Assembly (NCBI RefSeq): GCF_003597395.2
Contig: NC_133776.1
Location: 39,546,551-39,610,550, forward strand
DNA length: 64,000 bases
Direction: 5' to 3'
DNA from: Chelonoidis abingdonii
Taxonomy: Eukaryota; Chordata; Testudines; Testudinidae
The notes beneath the pieces were generated by a model. The model did no database searches, was not told where the DNA came from, and saw nothing but the letters and a program-made list of their open reading frames with translations. Positions 48,939 through 60,431 of the stretch are shown here, piece after piece (the first letter of the stretch is position 1; every line of letters starts with the position of its first letter). A program made the position numbers and the translations under genes.

Positions 48939-51900
48939 GAGAGTAGGCCATGTATGTATTCCATGCTGTGCTGCTGTGCATGCCACATCATGCCTTTTTC
49001 TTTTCATATTGAAAATCAACAGGAATCCTGAACTATGACAACATCACTTTAACCAGAAAGACAGCATTATGGACTTGCTAAAAGCTTTCCCCACTGTGCC
49101 CCAAACTGGATCATCATGTTTGTCTTGTTTGTGGCACTAGATGCTTCAACGTGGTCTCAGAGCTCTGAAGAATCTAGCACACCTGTGCACATTATGCTTA
49201 TTGGAAATGCTAACTCATTTTCAGGGCCTCTAAATCCCTGCTCCCTCTCCTCACCCATATATAGGGCTTAAAACCAGTGATTGGATAAGGATTCTTACTG
49301 GGCCAAATCCTTGCAGGGTTGGAGTTTCTGGAAGCACCTCAGGATTTAACCCAATAGGTTCATTTTAAAAACAAGAAAAGTAATTTGCACTAAGCAATGC
49401 AATGGTAAGGGCTGCATTTGAAAGGTGCTGAGCATCCTCTGGTGCAGGGTGAGCTGAGCACCACAGAACTGCAAAGCTTGCAGCAAAACCTAGATATTAG
49501 TTTTTTTGTGCCATCTAAGAAGATACTTTTTAAATGTTCATTTAACAGATTCCAAAATAAATTCTGTTTGTATAATATTCCCTACACCACCAATGAACAC
49601 CACCAAAGTTTGTAATTTTGCCTCTGTTGCATGTGTATTTAGAAATTGTCTTGTTGCTCTGAAGATCTGTTCTGGAATTGTAATAGAATTCACTAAAGTA
49701 TAATTCCAGCCATAGATTACACTACTGGGAACAATGTTTACATGTGGGTTACTCTAGCTTCCCTTTAAAGCTGTCTGGCTGAGACTGTGTGCTTGCAGCT
49801 TTCCCTAAGTGTCAGAACTGCATACTCTTTAACCTAGACTCTGTAGGAGAATAAGGTTTCATTAGACTAATGTCTCCTGCATAAAGCCCGAGGGCTGCTG
49901 ATTGGAAGATGACATCTTGTCCAAAGACACGTGGAGTTCTTATGAAGGAAGTATGAGAGCTATACCATTGGAAATGAATCCTATTTGAAATACAGCTTGA
50001 ACCATAATATAATGCCTATACTGTCATGAACTGGTTAGTGTGCATCATTGTCTTCTACTGATAATTTATTAATGATGCTCACTATGTGTCAGAGCCCCTA
50101 TATTGCTATTGGCAAATCTTCTTAATCCAAGTCCCAGTTTGAAGCAGAAGGGTCAGAGTCCTCTTGCATGAAATTACCATCGCGCAGTGCCAAAAGGCAT
50201 GCTGACAATCATGGTGTCTCCAGGGAAGACATTGATTTATTTGGTGTATTTGTTATCTCTGCTACATATAAAACTGTAAAGGAATGGATATTCTCTCTAG
50301 TATGTACTTAAAAGTACTGGCATGGGTTTTTTATTTAAAAATGCATCTCATCCAGCAAACAAATATTTAGATGCATTTTAAAAGATGTTATGTATTATTT
50401 AACAAGTTCCCTTGAATGAATAATAAAAGCCAGTACCACAAAACAAACAAACTCAGATATTAAAACTCGTCATAAACGTAACATGTTATCATAATTTGGT
50501 TTCTTTATTTACAAAATACACATCAATATAAATATTTAAAACAATAACTACAGTGAGGAGAGACATGATTATAGTGAGAATGCTTAGTGCAGTGAAAACT
50601 TGCCTTTCCAATTCCATTTTTAGTTTGGAATAGGGCCTTTTTTCATAATAGGATAAAACTGTAGTGAATTAATGGCAAATATATATCCCGAATGAAGTCA
50701 GTTTTGTATATAATGTGAGCCCAAGGAGTATATTGCAGCCTAGAGGTGCAGCTTTACATTTGCTCCATATAATAAGCTCAATACCAAACTGGCAAACATT
50801 AACAAATGTTTAACCCAAAGAGTTTTTCACATGATTTCATAAATATTTAATCCAATGTAACTTTAAAATACCTCAAAAATCTGTTGGTGCAAATATTAAT
50901 CTAAACATGGACTAAATGTAAAACCCATGAAACAAACTGCATTATGGCCGTGGTCCTACAAGCTGCTCCATAAAAGTGTGGGCACCGACTTCAGGTAACT
51001 GCCTGCAAACTCAGGCTCTGTGTGTGCATATTTGATCTTCTCACCTTGCCTCTGCCTTCATATCCATCTCTGCCAAGACTACTATCTTTCTCAACTGGCC
51101 TTTCACACACATTCATCTAACAACAAGTGTTTTTACCAAATTGCTAAATTCAAAGCCATAACCACATGAAACTTCCTTGGTTTAGGGCTGAAACATTCTG
51201 TTGTGTACCCATGCCAAAAGAATATGACTTCGAAAAAATCTAGGGATTGGCTCAAATGGTCCAAATAAGAGGGAGTTTCCTCATAACTGCATTAGCATCA
51301 GCAGATGTCATCTTGTGTGGCCTGTTTTGCAGTATTGAAGTGTTATGTCTCCCTGTCAAAAGCTGCACTAGATGTGAGAGAACATGAACATCCGTGGCAT
51401 AGCTGTACATGGACCAGTCATAATCTGCTTCCCAACACTGGAGAGCATGAGGGATTTGGAAGACTTGCAGTGAGGGGTTCTGGACATGTTCATGGCCCCA
51501 TAGGGGAAGTTTTTTGGGAGAGGTGAAGGGCTCCCCTATCTATTTGCATTGCTGCATTAGTGTTGTCTTTTGAAAACGGGTAACAAGAAGTTCCTCTCCT
51601 CAACCTCCACTCCAGCAACTTCTGCAGGAATTAAGTCTTTGAAAGACAAATCTCTAGGCACTGTCTTTCAGTGGTTGAGCTGCCTTCCCTCTCCCCACTC
51701 TGCCCCCTCCTCCCCCATGAACAGCCATATAAAGCCCTGGGTCTATTCATTTTATCTGAAATATCCCCATTTGTGCCCATGCAGGTGATAGTATGCACTC
51801 TGCTGCACACCAGCTAAGAAAACTGCCTTTAAAAAAACTGGATCCCTTTCTGACCGTATACATTTCTTAAACACTTGGAAAAGAGATTTCCCATTTCTAT

Positions 51901-54900
51901 TACCACTACTGTTCAGTTATAGTTAGACACTCACGTTTCTCAATTTTTTCCCCTCCCATCAGGAAGGTTACAAATTTGTAACCTCCAGCTGATTTCCCCC
52001 TCCCCCACCTTATGGCTGACTGAAAACTGCAGAGGATTTTTTCTTTTGGTTGTCATTGCACTGGGATTCTGGATTAAATTCAGAGCTCTCCCATGTACAA
52101 CCTGCATTACTTTGCATAAATGACTTACTCTCTCATACCTCCTCTGTGCTGATACAACTTTATCCCCATCCTTTCATGGTCTTGTTTATTTTGCAGTAGG
52201 GGCTGTCTCTTGTGATGTGTTTTTTCCAGAGTTTAGCAAATGGGTCCAGATCAAATCTGCGGCTTCTGTAACCCACGTATGACTAGAATATATGCCCTAT
52301 TTACAGTGTTTGAATCAAATCTTTTGGAATGAGATCTTTAGTTCCTCACCTGATGCCATTTGTGAAAACAAGTGGCACATTCTTTCTACATTTGGGTTTA
52401 ATCTTTACTCTCTCAAGTAAATACTCTGAAACTCAAAATTGCCACCTCTCTGGACAAGGAAGTATGCTAGCTGCACCATTATGTCCCACTTCCTGGAACG
52501 ACAGTTCTGCGCTCACCACTTGTATTCATATTATTGAGGATAGCTTTTTTAAAAAGTCAGTTTGTTCTCTTGATGGATCACATTGTATCTGAACATCAGG
52601 GCTGAGAGAAAACTGACTTTTCCTGTTACTTTAATTAGGGCTATTACAGAAATGCATGTTCTTTTTCTGTGAGTATCACATTAGCAAGGCATACTTTGAA
52701 GCTGCTGTTTCTCCTTGCATGTAATTATGCAGTAATCTGCTACTCTAATTTACCTCTTTTCTTTGCCCTGGTTTGGAATGATCTTCAGTGTAAAGACAGT
52801 TCAGAGAGAGGAAAAAAAAAAAAAAGAAATCCGTTATTAATCCTGAAGTTTCATTTTCTCTTCTCTTTTCTCCTTAGGGAGATCTGCAACTTCCTTTTCT
52901 GCTTCTATTTTTGTAGTACCAGATATGAAAACATGCATGAGAGGTAAATGTAATTCACAATGTACTAAAATAGAGTGCTTTAGGACTTCATAAATTCCAC
53001 CAAAGTCCATTTTCTTTAGGACTCCTACTCTATTCGATTAGCATGACATTTACAACAATCTGATTCTTTTCTGCTCTTTTCTTTTGGTTTATGCCACTGA
53101 TCCTTCCTGAGGAAGAAATGTGCTTCAGTTATGGATAAGTTAAAAGAGTGACCTGATTCTCCTCCCTTTACACATATTTTGCAGTGGTGTAACTACATGG
53201 ACTTCTGACTCACTGATTTTAATTAGACTAGAACAGGCCCCATAAGTTTAAATTTCAAAACTCTCGACTGAAATTTGAATTTACAGTGTTATTTTTTAAA
53301 AATGGACTATTATTTTAAGCCCGCAAACATGATTGTGGGCATAAAAATACAGGCTGAAATGACAGTAGAGCTGATCAAAGATTACAATAAAAATATTTAC
53401 TGAACAGAGTTAATTATTTTACCTGTATCCACTGACTAATATATTTGCCAAATACTGTTCAACCAGATATGGAGATGGTTGAATACTCAATCAAGTATTT
53501 AATATATTTGAATAGCAGAGAAAATTTGGCAAGTGTAATTTCAGGTAGCGCTAGGCTTCACTCAGTCCTAGAATTCAGCCATCTGGCACTTTTACTGTAT
53601 ATCACAGAAACATCTAGGTGCCTCCAATCATGTCAGAGTCCCTTTCTGCTTACAAAACCCCAAATTCTGAAGACACTTAAGCACTTGAATAACTTCCAGC
53701 TCATGGACAATCCTAGTGAGTTCAATGGAATTACTCAGATGATTTACTCACACATGGAAGTGTTCGTAGAATTAGGGCCATATACTTTAATCAAGCCATT
53801 TAATTAGGGTCTTATTCAAATAGAATGTATCAAGGGAAACAATGTGTGGATGTGGAGGGAGGAAGGATCAGTAACAAAAAAAATAATGGTCTGTTTTAGG
53901 GTATAACAGCTGTGTTTATAACTCATAGCCAATCAGTAATGCTAACTTCTGCTTGCTACCTAAATAGCAATTATAGCAGCCAATCTGGTCCAGCAGGTGT
54001 GTGTACAATTTGCATTTCACCTACTATTGATTACACCAGCCCTTACGTACAGATACACCTTCGAGGATAGTTTGAAATTTTTAAAAGCGGACTAGCTCTT
54101 GATCTCATTCAAATCAGTGGGAGTTCTGTCCCTGACTTCAGTAGGACAAGGAGCAGCTAAAATAATGGGGGAGTTAGCACTGCAAATGGAAAGAGGGAAA
54201 TCTCCACTAGCATTTCTTGATATGAATAAACCAATGATCCCTACTCCTGCTACTTCTTTCTCTGTGTAGTCAGCACTGGTCGAGACCTACAACAATTAAG
54301 ATAGAAGAACTAAGTGGCAATTGTCAGCTCTTCCCCTACCTTTGTGCCTCCCAGACCATCCGCAGTAATTGACTCTTCAGTCTGCACCCTAACTGTCTCT
54401 CTGAAAATCTTCAGCAGGTGCACGCTGCAGCTAAAGGTCTTGTGTGGATGAGCTTCTCATGGTATTGAAATGGAAAATCTTAAACAAACAAAACCCCACT
54501 ATGTTGCTGTGTGATGTGCTTGGTAAAGAAGAAAATATATATCAGGTTTGCATCACAGTTGGCTGAACCTGACAGCTGTTTATGTTGAAAGAATTAAAAT
54601 AAATATACTGTAGTTTAGGACTTTATCCATCCCATGCTGGGCTTGGAACTACTTCTATGCATGGATTACTTTAATTCAGGCATGCCTTTATGTAGAACCA
54701 TGTATTATTTGACATAATTTGGGATGCCATCAAGCTTAAAATGGCCATCAAACAACTTTTGCGCTTTTAAAGATGGCTTTTACTTATTCTGCATAAAATC
54801 TTTTAAAATATAACCATTGAAAAGGAAAAGCGGTATGTGTGGAGTTTTTTTTTAACAAGATTGTTTAAAAGTTCTCAGCTATGCCCCACTGATTTGTTAA

Positions 54901-55876
54901 TGTAGGGTTGCTTATGTACAATGGCCTACTGCCCTTGACTGCGTGTCCCTTCTGAGCTGGTTCCGCTCATCTTGGCTCTAGCTCATCATCCCAGCTCAAA
55001 CTGTGGGAACAAGGTCTTCACCCGTTCCTTGTCCCTCTTCCCCACTTCCCATCTATTCACAAGGTGGATGAGATATAGCAGCTCCAGAAAGCCTGTCATC
55101 TCCCTTCTCCATGTGCTTAGACTAATGATGTGGGTATCCTGTCTTACAGGGGAGCAAGTGAGTACTTGATTGCCCCTTCACTTCTGTGTGCAAGCCTATA
55201 TAGGGCAAGCGACAATCTTGCCCATAACAGACATAGACAAAGTGGTAATGAAAATACACTGGAATAAGAGCAATTAACTCTACACACATGAATAAACTCT
55301 GAACAGTTTACACAGCCTTCCATTCCAATAGGGAACCAAAACAATTTGCCGGTGCAGCCTCAGATCTCCATATACGCCTAACCTGTGTTGTAAGCCAGAG
55401 ACAAACTTGCATGGGACTTTCAAAGGGGGTGATATGTGCACAGAAATGGGTGATGTGTTGAGTCAGGTCTCAGAGATATTACTCATTTTCATAACTGCCC
55501 ATTTATCCTGCCCTATGGAAAGCTAGTCATGGATTAGGCAGGGACATACCAAGAGGTGCAGGGGAAGGTAGTGCCCATTCAGCTCATTTACAACTCTGCT
55601 TGCCACTCCACTTCAAGAGAGGAAGCAGCTGTGGATACATACAGGTGCACAATGGGTCTCAGTGGAAACTGCTTGGAGCTGAGCATTTCTGAGAATTGGG
55701 CACCACTACAGTTAGGTGCCTAAATGGGAGACAAACTCTTTGGAAAAATCTGCCCTCAAGGAAGGGTGCTGAGCACTTCTGGAAGTGAGTCCCTTAGGTT
55801 TGTTGTGGGTGCTGTCTATTGAGAGAGGCTGATAGGGTTTAGGGATGAGAGACGGAAGCAGGCTGGTGGTGGAAGG
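48939..55876. other. Long stretch without recognised repeat or gene
   Basis: About 7 kb of AT-rich DNA in which I recognise no transposon and no exon. Small items are a perfect 18-bp palindrome (51966-51983), an A-run at about 52811-52824, and short dispersed-family motifs near 49430, 53720, 54115 and 55700. Open frames such as 53445-53807 (120 codons) have no domain. This is the longest repeat-poor block in the window. Confidence 0.45.
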
Positions 55877-56398
55877 CTGAGGGTCAGGGCCAGCTCTGGC
55901 TTTTTTGCTGCCCCAAGCAAAAAAACCCAAAAACCTGTGGGGCAGCCGGAGCCAGGGTGCAGACGGACTCCCTGTGCTGCAGACGTGCCCCGGATAGTGA
56001 GGGGGAGGGGAGAGGGAGCGGGAGGGGGAGAGAGAGAAGGCAGGAAGCCAGGGCTTCATCGGGGCGCTCACCACACGGCCCCGACTGTCGTGCTGCCTGC
56101 CGGGAGAGTTCCGCGCTGCTCTGCTCGGCGGGGAGGGAAGGACGCAGGCTGCCCTGCCGGCTTGCTACAGACCTGGCACCGGCTGGGGCAGACGGAGCGC
56201 ACAGCCCACTCCCAGCAGGGTGCTCCCCTCCTCCATACCACCACCCCCTACAGGGCGGCTGGATTGGCAAACAAAACAAACCAACCAAACAAAAAGCAGC
56301 CATGCCACCCTAGGATTGAACGGAAGCCGCCCTGTAGAATCTGCCACCCCAAGCACGAGCTTGCTCAGCTGGTTCACGGAACTGGCCCTGCTGAGGGT
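55877..56398. mobile_element. hAT-like element with exact target duplication, left of a pair
   Basis: The element is at 55885-56390, between exact 8-mers CTGAGGGT (55877-55884 and 56391-56398). Ends: CAGGGCCAGCTCTGGCTTTT on the left, CAGGGCCAGTTCCGTGAACC read inward from the right. The GC-rich interior has GAGGGGGAGGGG-type runs. It has no transposase but holds long overlapping open frames on both strands (up to 155 codons), which I read as artefacts of base composition. Confidence 0.8.
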
Positions 56399-56440
56399 GG
56401 TTGACAGAGCTGAGGGAGGGTGACATAGACCCTGGTCTAT

Positions 56441-56695
56441 GATGCAGCCAGGGCCGGCTCCAGTTTTTTTGTCACCCCAAGCGGCAAAAAAAAGAAAAAA
56501 AAAGAAAAACCGTTTGAGCTGCTGAGTGAATTGCCACCGAATACTAAAGCAGAGCACTTGAGCTACCTACTGCTGAAATGCTGCCAAAGACCTGGACGTG
56601 CCACCCCAATAACAGATGGACTGCTGCCCCATTCTATTGGCCACCCCAGGCACCTGCTTCATCCACTCATGCCTGGAGCTGGCCCTGGGTGCAGC
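56441..56695. mobile_element. hAT-like element, right of a pair
   Basis: The element is at 56449-56687. Flanking 8-mers GATGCAGC (56441-56448) and GGTGCAGC (56688-56695) match at 7 of 8. Ends: CAGGGCCGGCTCCAGTTTTT on the left, CAGGGCCAGCTCCAGGCATG read inward from the right. The inverted ends and CACCCCAAGC / CACCCCAGGC blocks show it is of the same family as the element 58 bp to its left. A-rich interior, no coding capacity. Confidence 0.8.
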
Positions 56696-57321
56696 AGCAG
56701 ACTTTACAGGGGTTTGTTGCTATGTCCAGAGTTTTCCTCTGTCCAGGGTTCAGTTCTTGCACTTACGTCTTCTAGATTCACTGCAAACTCGAGAAGACTA
56801 TAGGCTGTGTTCTAATCCTGCTCAAACTTTATTTTTTGACAGGCAGAGTGTTGCTCATATTTAAAATAGTTCCAGCCATTGACTGATGAGCGGGGAAAAA
56901 GAACAGCTAGGAAGAATTAACAGCCTTCACCTGGTTTTATATGATCCTGAATAAAGATTATTCAACCAGACTCTTTCATCTGGAAGCATGATTTCATCTA
57001 TTATCCCCAGGCAAAAAGCTTTGCTAGCCTAGAGTTAAGGGTGAAAGAATATATTGCTTACTTCAGCCAAAAATCCCGTCAGTGATTGCTGTGGTGTTTC
57101 TAAACAAAACAAAACAAATACTGCACATGCTATAAATGCACAGCTAAGGTCACCCAAACAACCTTAACTCTGACCTCAAAGTGCAACGGTGAAAATAACC
57201 AGCAGCATTGTCAGCATCCATCAGTCACACAGGATCATCTTCAGGAGTTACCAGAAAAATGTGGATGCCTTGCTCCTAATTGTAATTAAATTTAATGAAG
57301 GATACATTTGTTTATACATTA
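56696..57321. other. No recognised gene
   Basis: Nothing recognised between two hAT elements. Confidence 0.4.
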
Positions 57322-58100
57322 CTATAGACCAGTGGTGGCCAAACATACTGACTATCTGAGCCGCATACAACAATCTTCAGCGGTCTGAAAGCCAGGGTGC
57401 ACGAGGCAGGGATCAGGGCTTCAGCCCTACTCCTGCTGAAGCTCTGAGCCCTGGCAGGCACATCCTGTGGCAAGACCTCACCCCTGCCCCCCGCTGGGCA
57501 GAAGCCAGAGGCGACACATGGGGGGCCACATGGATGCATGTTCCGCCTACATTTTTGGCAGGGTTTGCTGGACCAACTTGGTCATATGGTGCCACCAGTC
57601 TCCCTCCCTAAATGGCAGCTGCTGGAGCCGACAAACTGGGAGTTGCTGAAGCGAGGTGGTGGGAGCCAGTGGCAAATAGCTGGGAGCTGCAGGGAGAGCC
57701 ACTGCTTTTGCTGCTGCTGCTTCTCCTCACAGAGCTAAAGCAGCCACCCCTTCCTGTAGCTCCCAGCTCTTTGCAGCTGCCTCTCCACAAGGAGCTAACA
57801 TCTGGGAGTTGCAGGGAGGGGTGGCTGAGGATAAAAGGGTGCCTGTTTGGGGGCCAAGCTGTTTGGGGGCCAAACCTTTAAATTGTGCCCCCCGCTGTCC
57901 ACAGGCACCAGTTGTCTCTGGCAGAAGCCCCTAGCCCCACCATCCTGCTGCAGTGGAGAAGCCCTGAACCTCCTCCCATCCCAGTCTGGTAGCCAGAGAA
58001 TGGGGGGGGGGACATATGGGGGGCTCTATGAGCAACACTTTGACTTTAAAAGAGCCACGTGTAGCTCAAGAGCCACAGTTTGGCCACCCCTGCTTTATAT
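57322..58100. mobile_element. hAT-like non-autonomous transposon
   Basis: The element is at 57330-58092. Ends: CAGTGGTGGCCAAACATACT on the left, CAGGGGTGGCCAAACTGTGG read inward from the right. Flanking 8-mers CTATAGAC and CTTTATAT agree at only 5 of 8, so the duplication is weak. Near the right end GAGCCACGTGTAGCTCAAG is typical of this family. GC-rich interior without transposase. Confidence 0.75.
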
Positions 58101-58442
58101 TTTCACTCTAAAATGTGGCTAATGGAACACTACAGAGTGCATATATAATATTGGACATAATCCATGACCTCTTAAATACAAACTCCCCATCCCTTCTAAG
58201 AGTAGAGTAATCATTAAGCCACCTGATTCTGCCTCACTTAAGGGGAATCACAGAAAACAAGATGTGCCTTTAGTGTGCCCAGAACACATCCTGATTCTGG
58301 TGGCCAGCTTGTGAAGTGCATTCTGGAATCAGTAGCTCCCACCTGGCAATGCTTTCAGAGGGACAGGAAAGGCTGTATTTTAGCGGCCTGAGGCGACCTC
58401 AACTGCAAGCGCAATCCATGAGACTAGATAGTTGCTATGTAT

Positions 58443-58572
58443 CAGGGGTTCTCAAACTTCATTACATCACGACCCCTTTCTGACAAACAAAAATTACAGT
58501 CCCCCAAAAGAGGGGGACTGACGCTTGAGCTCCACCGCCCCGGGAGGGGGGACCAAAGTCAAAGCCCAAAAG
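58443..58572 (+). mobile_element. hAT left-end fragment
   Basis: CAGGGGTTCTCAAACTTCAT and then ACGACCCCTTTCTGACAAAC open a well-known turtle hAT family. The GC-rich part fades by about 58572 and no right terminus is found, so it is truncated. Confidence 0.65.
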
Positions 58573-60144
58573 CTTCAGGAGGCCTGTATCCTGAGCTCTG
58601 AAGTCTAGATGTGCTTTTGTTTTATTTCACCCACTAGCGGAGAACAAGCACGTAGGGTCACACCAAAGGACTGCATAGGGCAGCGACAGAGACGGAGCAA
58701 CTGAGCTCATGTGCATTAGTTACTCCAACGTGTTAACAAAATGGGGAGGGAGCAAACAAAAACACCCATCTCTTTTGCAGTGAAAACAAAGCCCTTGCTA
58801 TGATAAGTTATGATGCTCAGACAGTCACTAATGGTTATTGCTCGTGCTTTTGGAAACAAGCTTGTAACCTTCTGTTGTCTTACCCTTCACCCGAGGTTAA
58901 TCATTTCTGCATCAGTGTTGTTTATAAGGCAACAAGTCCAGAAGCATTGTTATTGATTGCAGCTCTAATGACTACGAGTGCAATCTTGTGGTTTTGAATC
59001 TTATAATGATTATGGTAATTTAAAAGTTGTGTTCTGTGGAAACAAAGTCAAGTTGGAGTAAATGGGGAAATGCCTATTATGTTACACACAGATTTGTGCA
59101 CATCGGTGGCCTTCTTTTGAATACCCCTAAACTTTGGATACAGATTTGGACAGACATTGGATCTCTGTAGCCCAGGCCTGTCTCCAATTTCAGCAACAAA
59201 GTTGGAGGGACTACTTTCCTTCAGACTGCACAAACATGCAGCGCTTACATTCTTGCAAACCCACAGTTTATGCAGAGATTATTTTATGTTTAGCTATCAC
59301 TCTCTAGCAACTGGGGCCCAGCCAGCCACAGATCTATATAAACAACAGATTTTACACATTAGATAGTTCTTATGGAGCTCATTTAGCACACAGTGCAGTG
59401 TAAATCTACCAGTTGAGATCTAACCCCACCCCGATGACCATTTTTTTTTTTTTGCCAACAAAAGCAATGGGGTAACATTTAAAACAAAAAAATAGTGAAA
59501 TCAAATCAGACGTGTATTCCTGTAAAGGCGGAGTACTTAATATTATAAATGACTACCAGATGTGAAACAGCAAAATGCGTATTCTTCCACAAATAATAAT
59601 TTGATTAATAATGCATTTTTTTTTTTACTATGGAGTCCAGCTCTCTGTCACAGGGTACATACTTCAATTCTAATACGTAACACAGGGAAAAGTATGCAAA
59701 TTTGGAAGTAGAATTGTTTGTTGTACATCAATGGACGGGGGAAAGCCTTTGCATCCTAGGACATTGGGCCTCCATGTAATAAGCATTAGGACAACTGTAG
59801 CTTGCCTTTCTTCTGGCAGAAAATAAACCATAGTTTATTATATTGGTTTAAAAAATTGGACCAATTCATGGCCAGTCTGCCAGTATATCTTTGCCTTTAA
59901 TCATTTCTTATATTCCAAGAGGAATCCTGGCAGAACATATATACATAAAGGAACATTATAAATTGTTTTAAGGATATTCATAATCACTTCACCCAGTATT
60001 AAATTTTTAGTGAAAAGTTTATATTTAAGAACAATTCAAAATAGAAATCATCCAGGGAGCCTGTCTACTGACATATAGCCAGGCACTTCCATGCCTGTGA
60101 ACTGAAAACATATCAACTTGTAGCACTGTGTGTGGTCAAAACAA
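58573..60144. other. No recognised gene
   Basis: AT-rich with T-runs near 59442-59454 and 59619-59628. No exon recognised. Confidence 0.4.
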
Positions 60145-60424
60145 TAATTAAAAATAGATAATCAAACACCATAAAAGATAACCATAGGAGTCTAATCAGC
60201 ACAGGTTTCAGAGTAGCAGCCGTGTTAGTCTGTATTTGCAAAAAGAACAGGAGTACCTGTGGCACCTTAGAGACTAACAAATTTTTTTCAGCATGAGCTT
60301 TTGTGAGCTACAGCTCACTTCTTTAGCTCATGCCGAAATGAATTTGTTAGTCTCTAAGGTGCCACAAGTACTCCTGTTCTTTAATCAGCACAGTTTCTAC
60401 AAAGGAAAATCATGTCTCTTAGAA
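60145..60424 (+). pseudogene. CR1 reverse-transcriptase scrap, interrupted
   Basis: Once the foldback insert (60205-60381, plus one copy of its target duplication) is set aside, the flanks read as the CR1 reverse-transcriptase segment NQHSFYKGKSCL, preceded by KDNHRS (about 60168-60190). The reading starts at AATCAGCAC, which lies in the target duplication itself. The scrap ends at about 60424, just before ORF1 of the next CR1, and is therefore a separate, older fragment. Confidence 0.6.
60193..60393 (-). repeat. Foldback repeat, possible Penelope-like, with 12-bp target duplication
   Basis: A perfect 12-bp direct repeat, TAATCAGCACAG, flanks the insert (60193-60204 and 60382-60393). Inverted arms of about 42 bp (60242-60283 and 60341-60382) pair around a centre that holds the hairpin GTGAGCTACAGCTCAC (60303-60318). 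The left end GTTTCAGAGTAGCAGCCG is the 3' end of the family read backwards. On the minus strand, CTAAAGA and CACAAAAGC flank the hairpin, a decayed match to a hammerhead core (CTGATGA, stem, GAAA). The insertion lies in a CR1 scrap. Confidence 0.75.
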
Positions 60425-60431
60425 TGAAGAC

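Noticed and set aside
55712..56557. Open frames of 118-155 codons on both strands
   Set aside because: They overlap one another in the GC-rich interior of a hAT-like element, with no domain seen.
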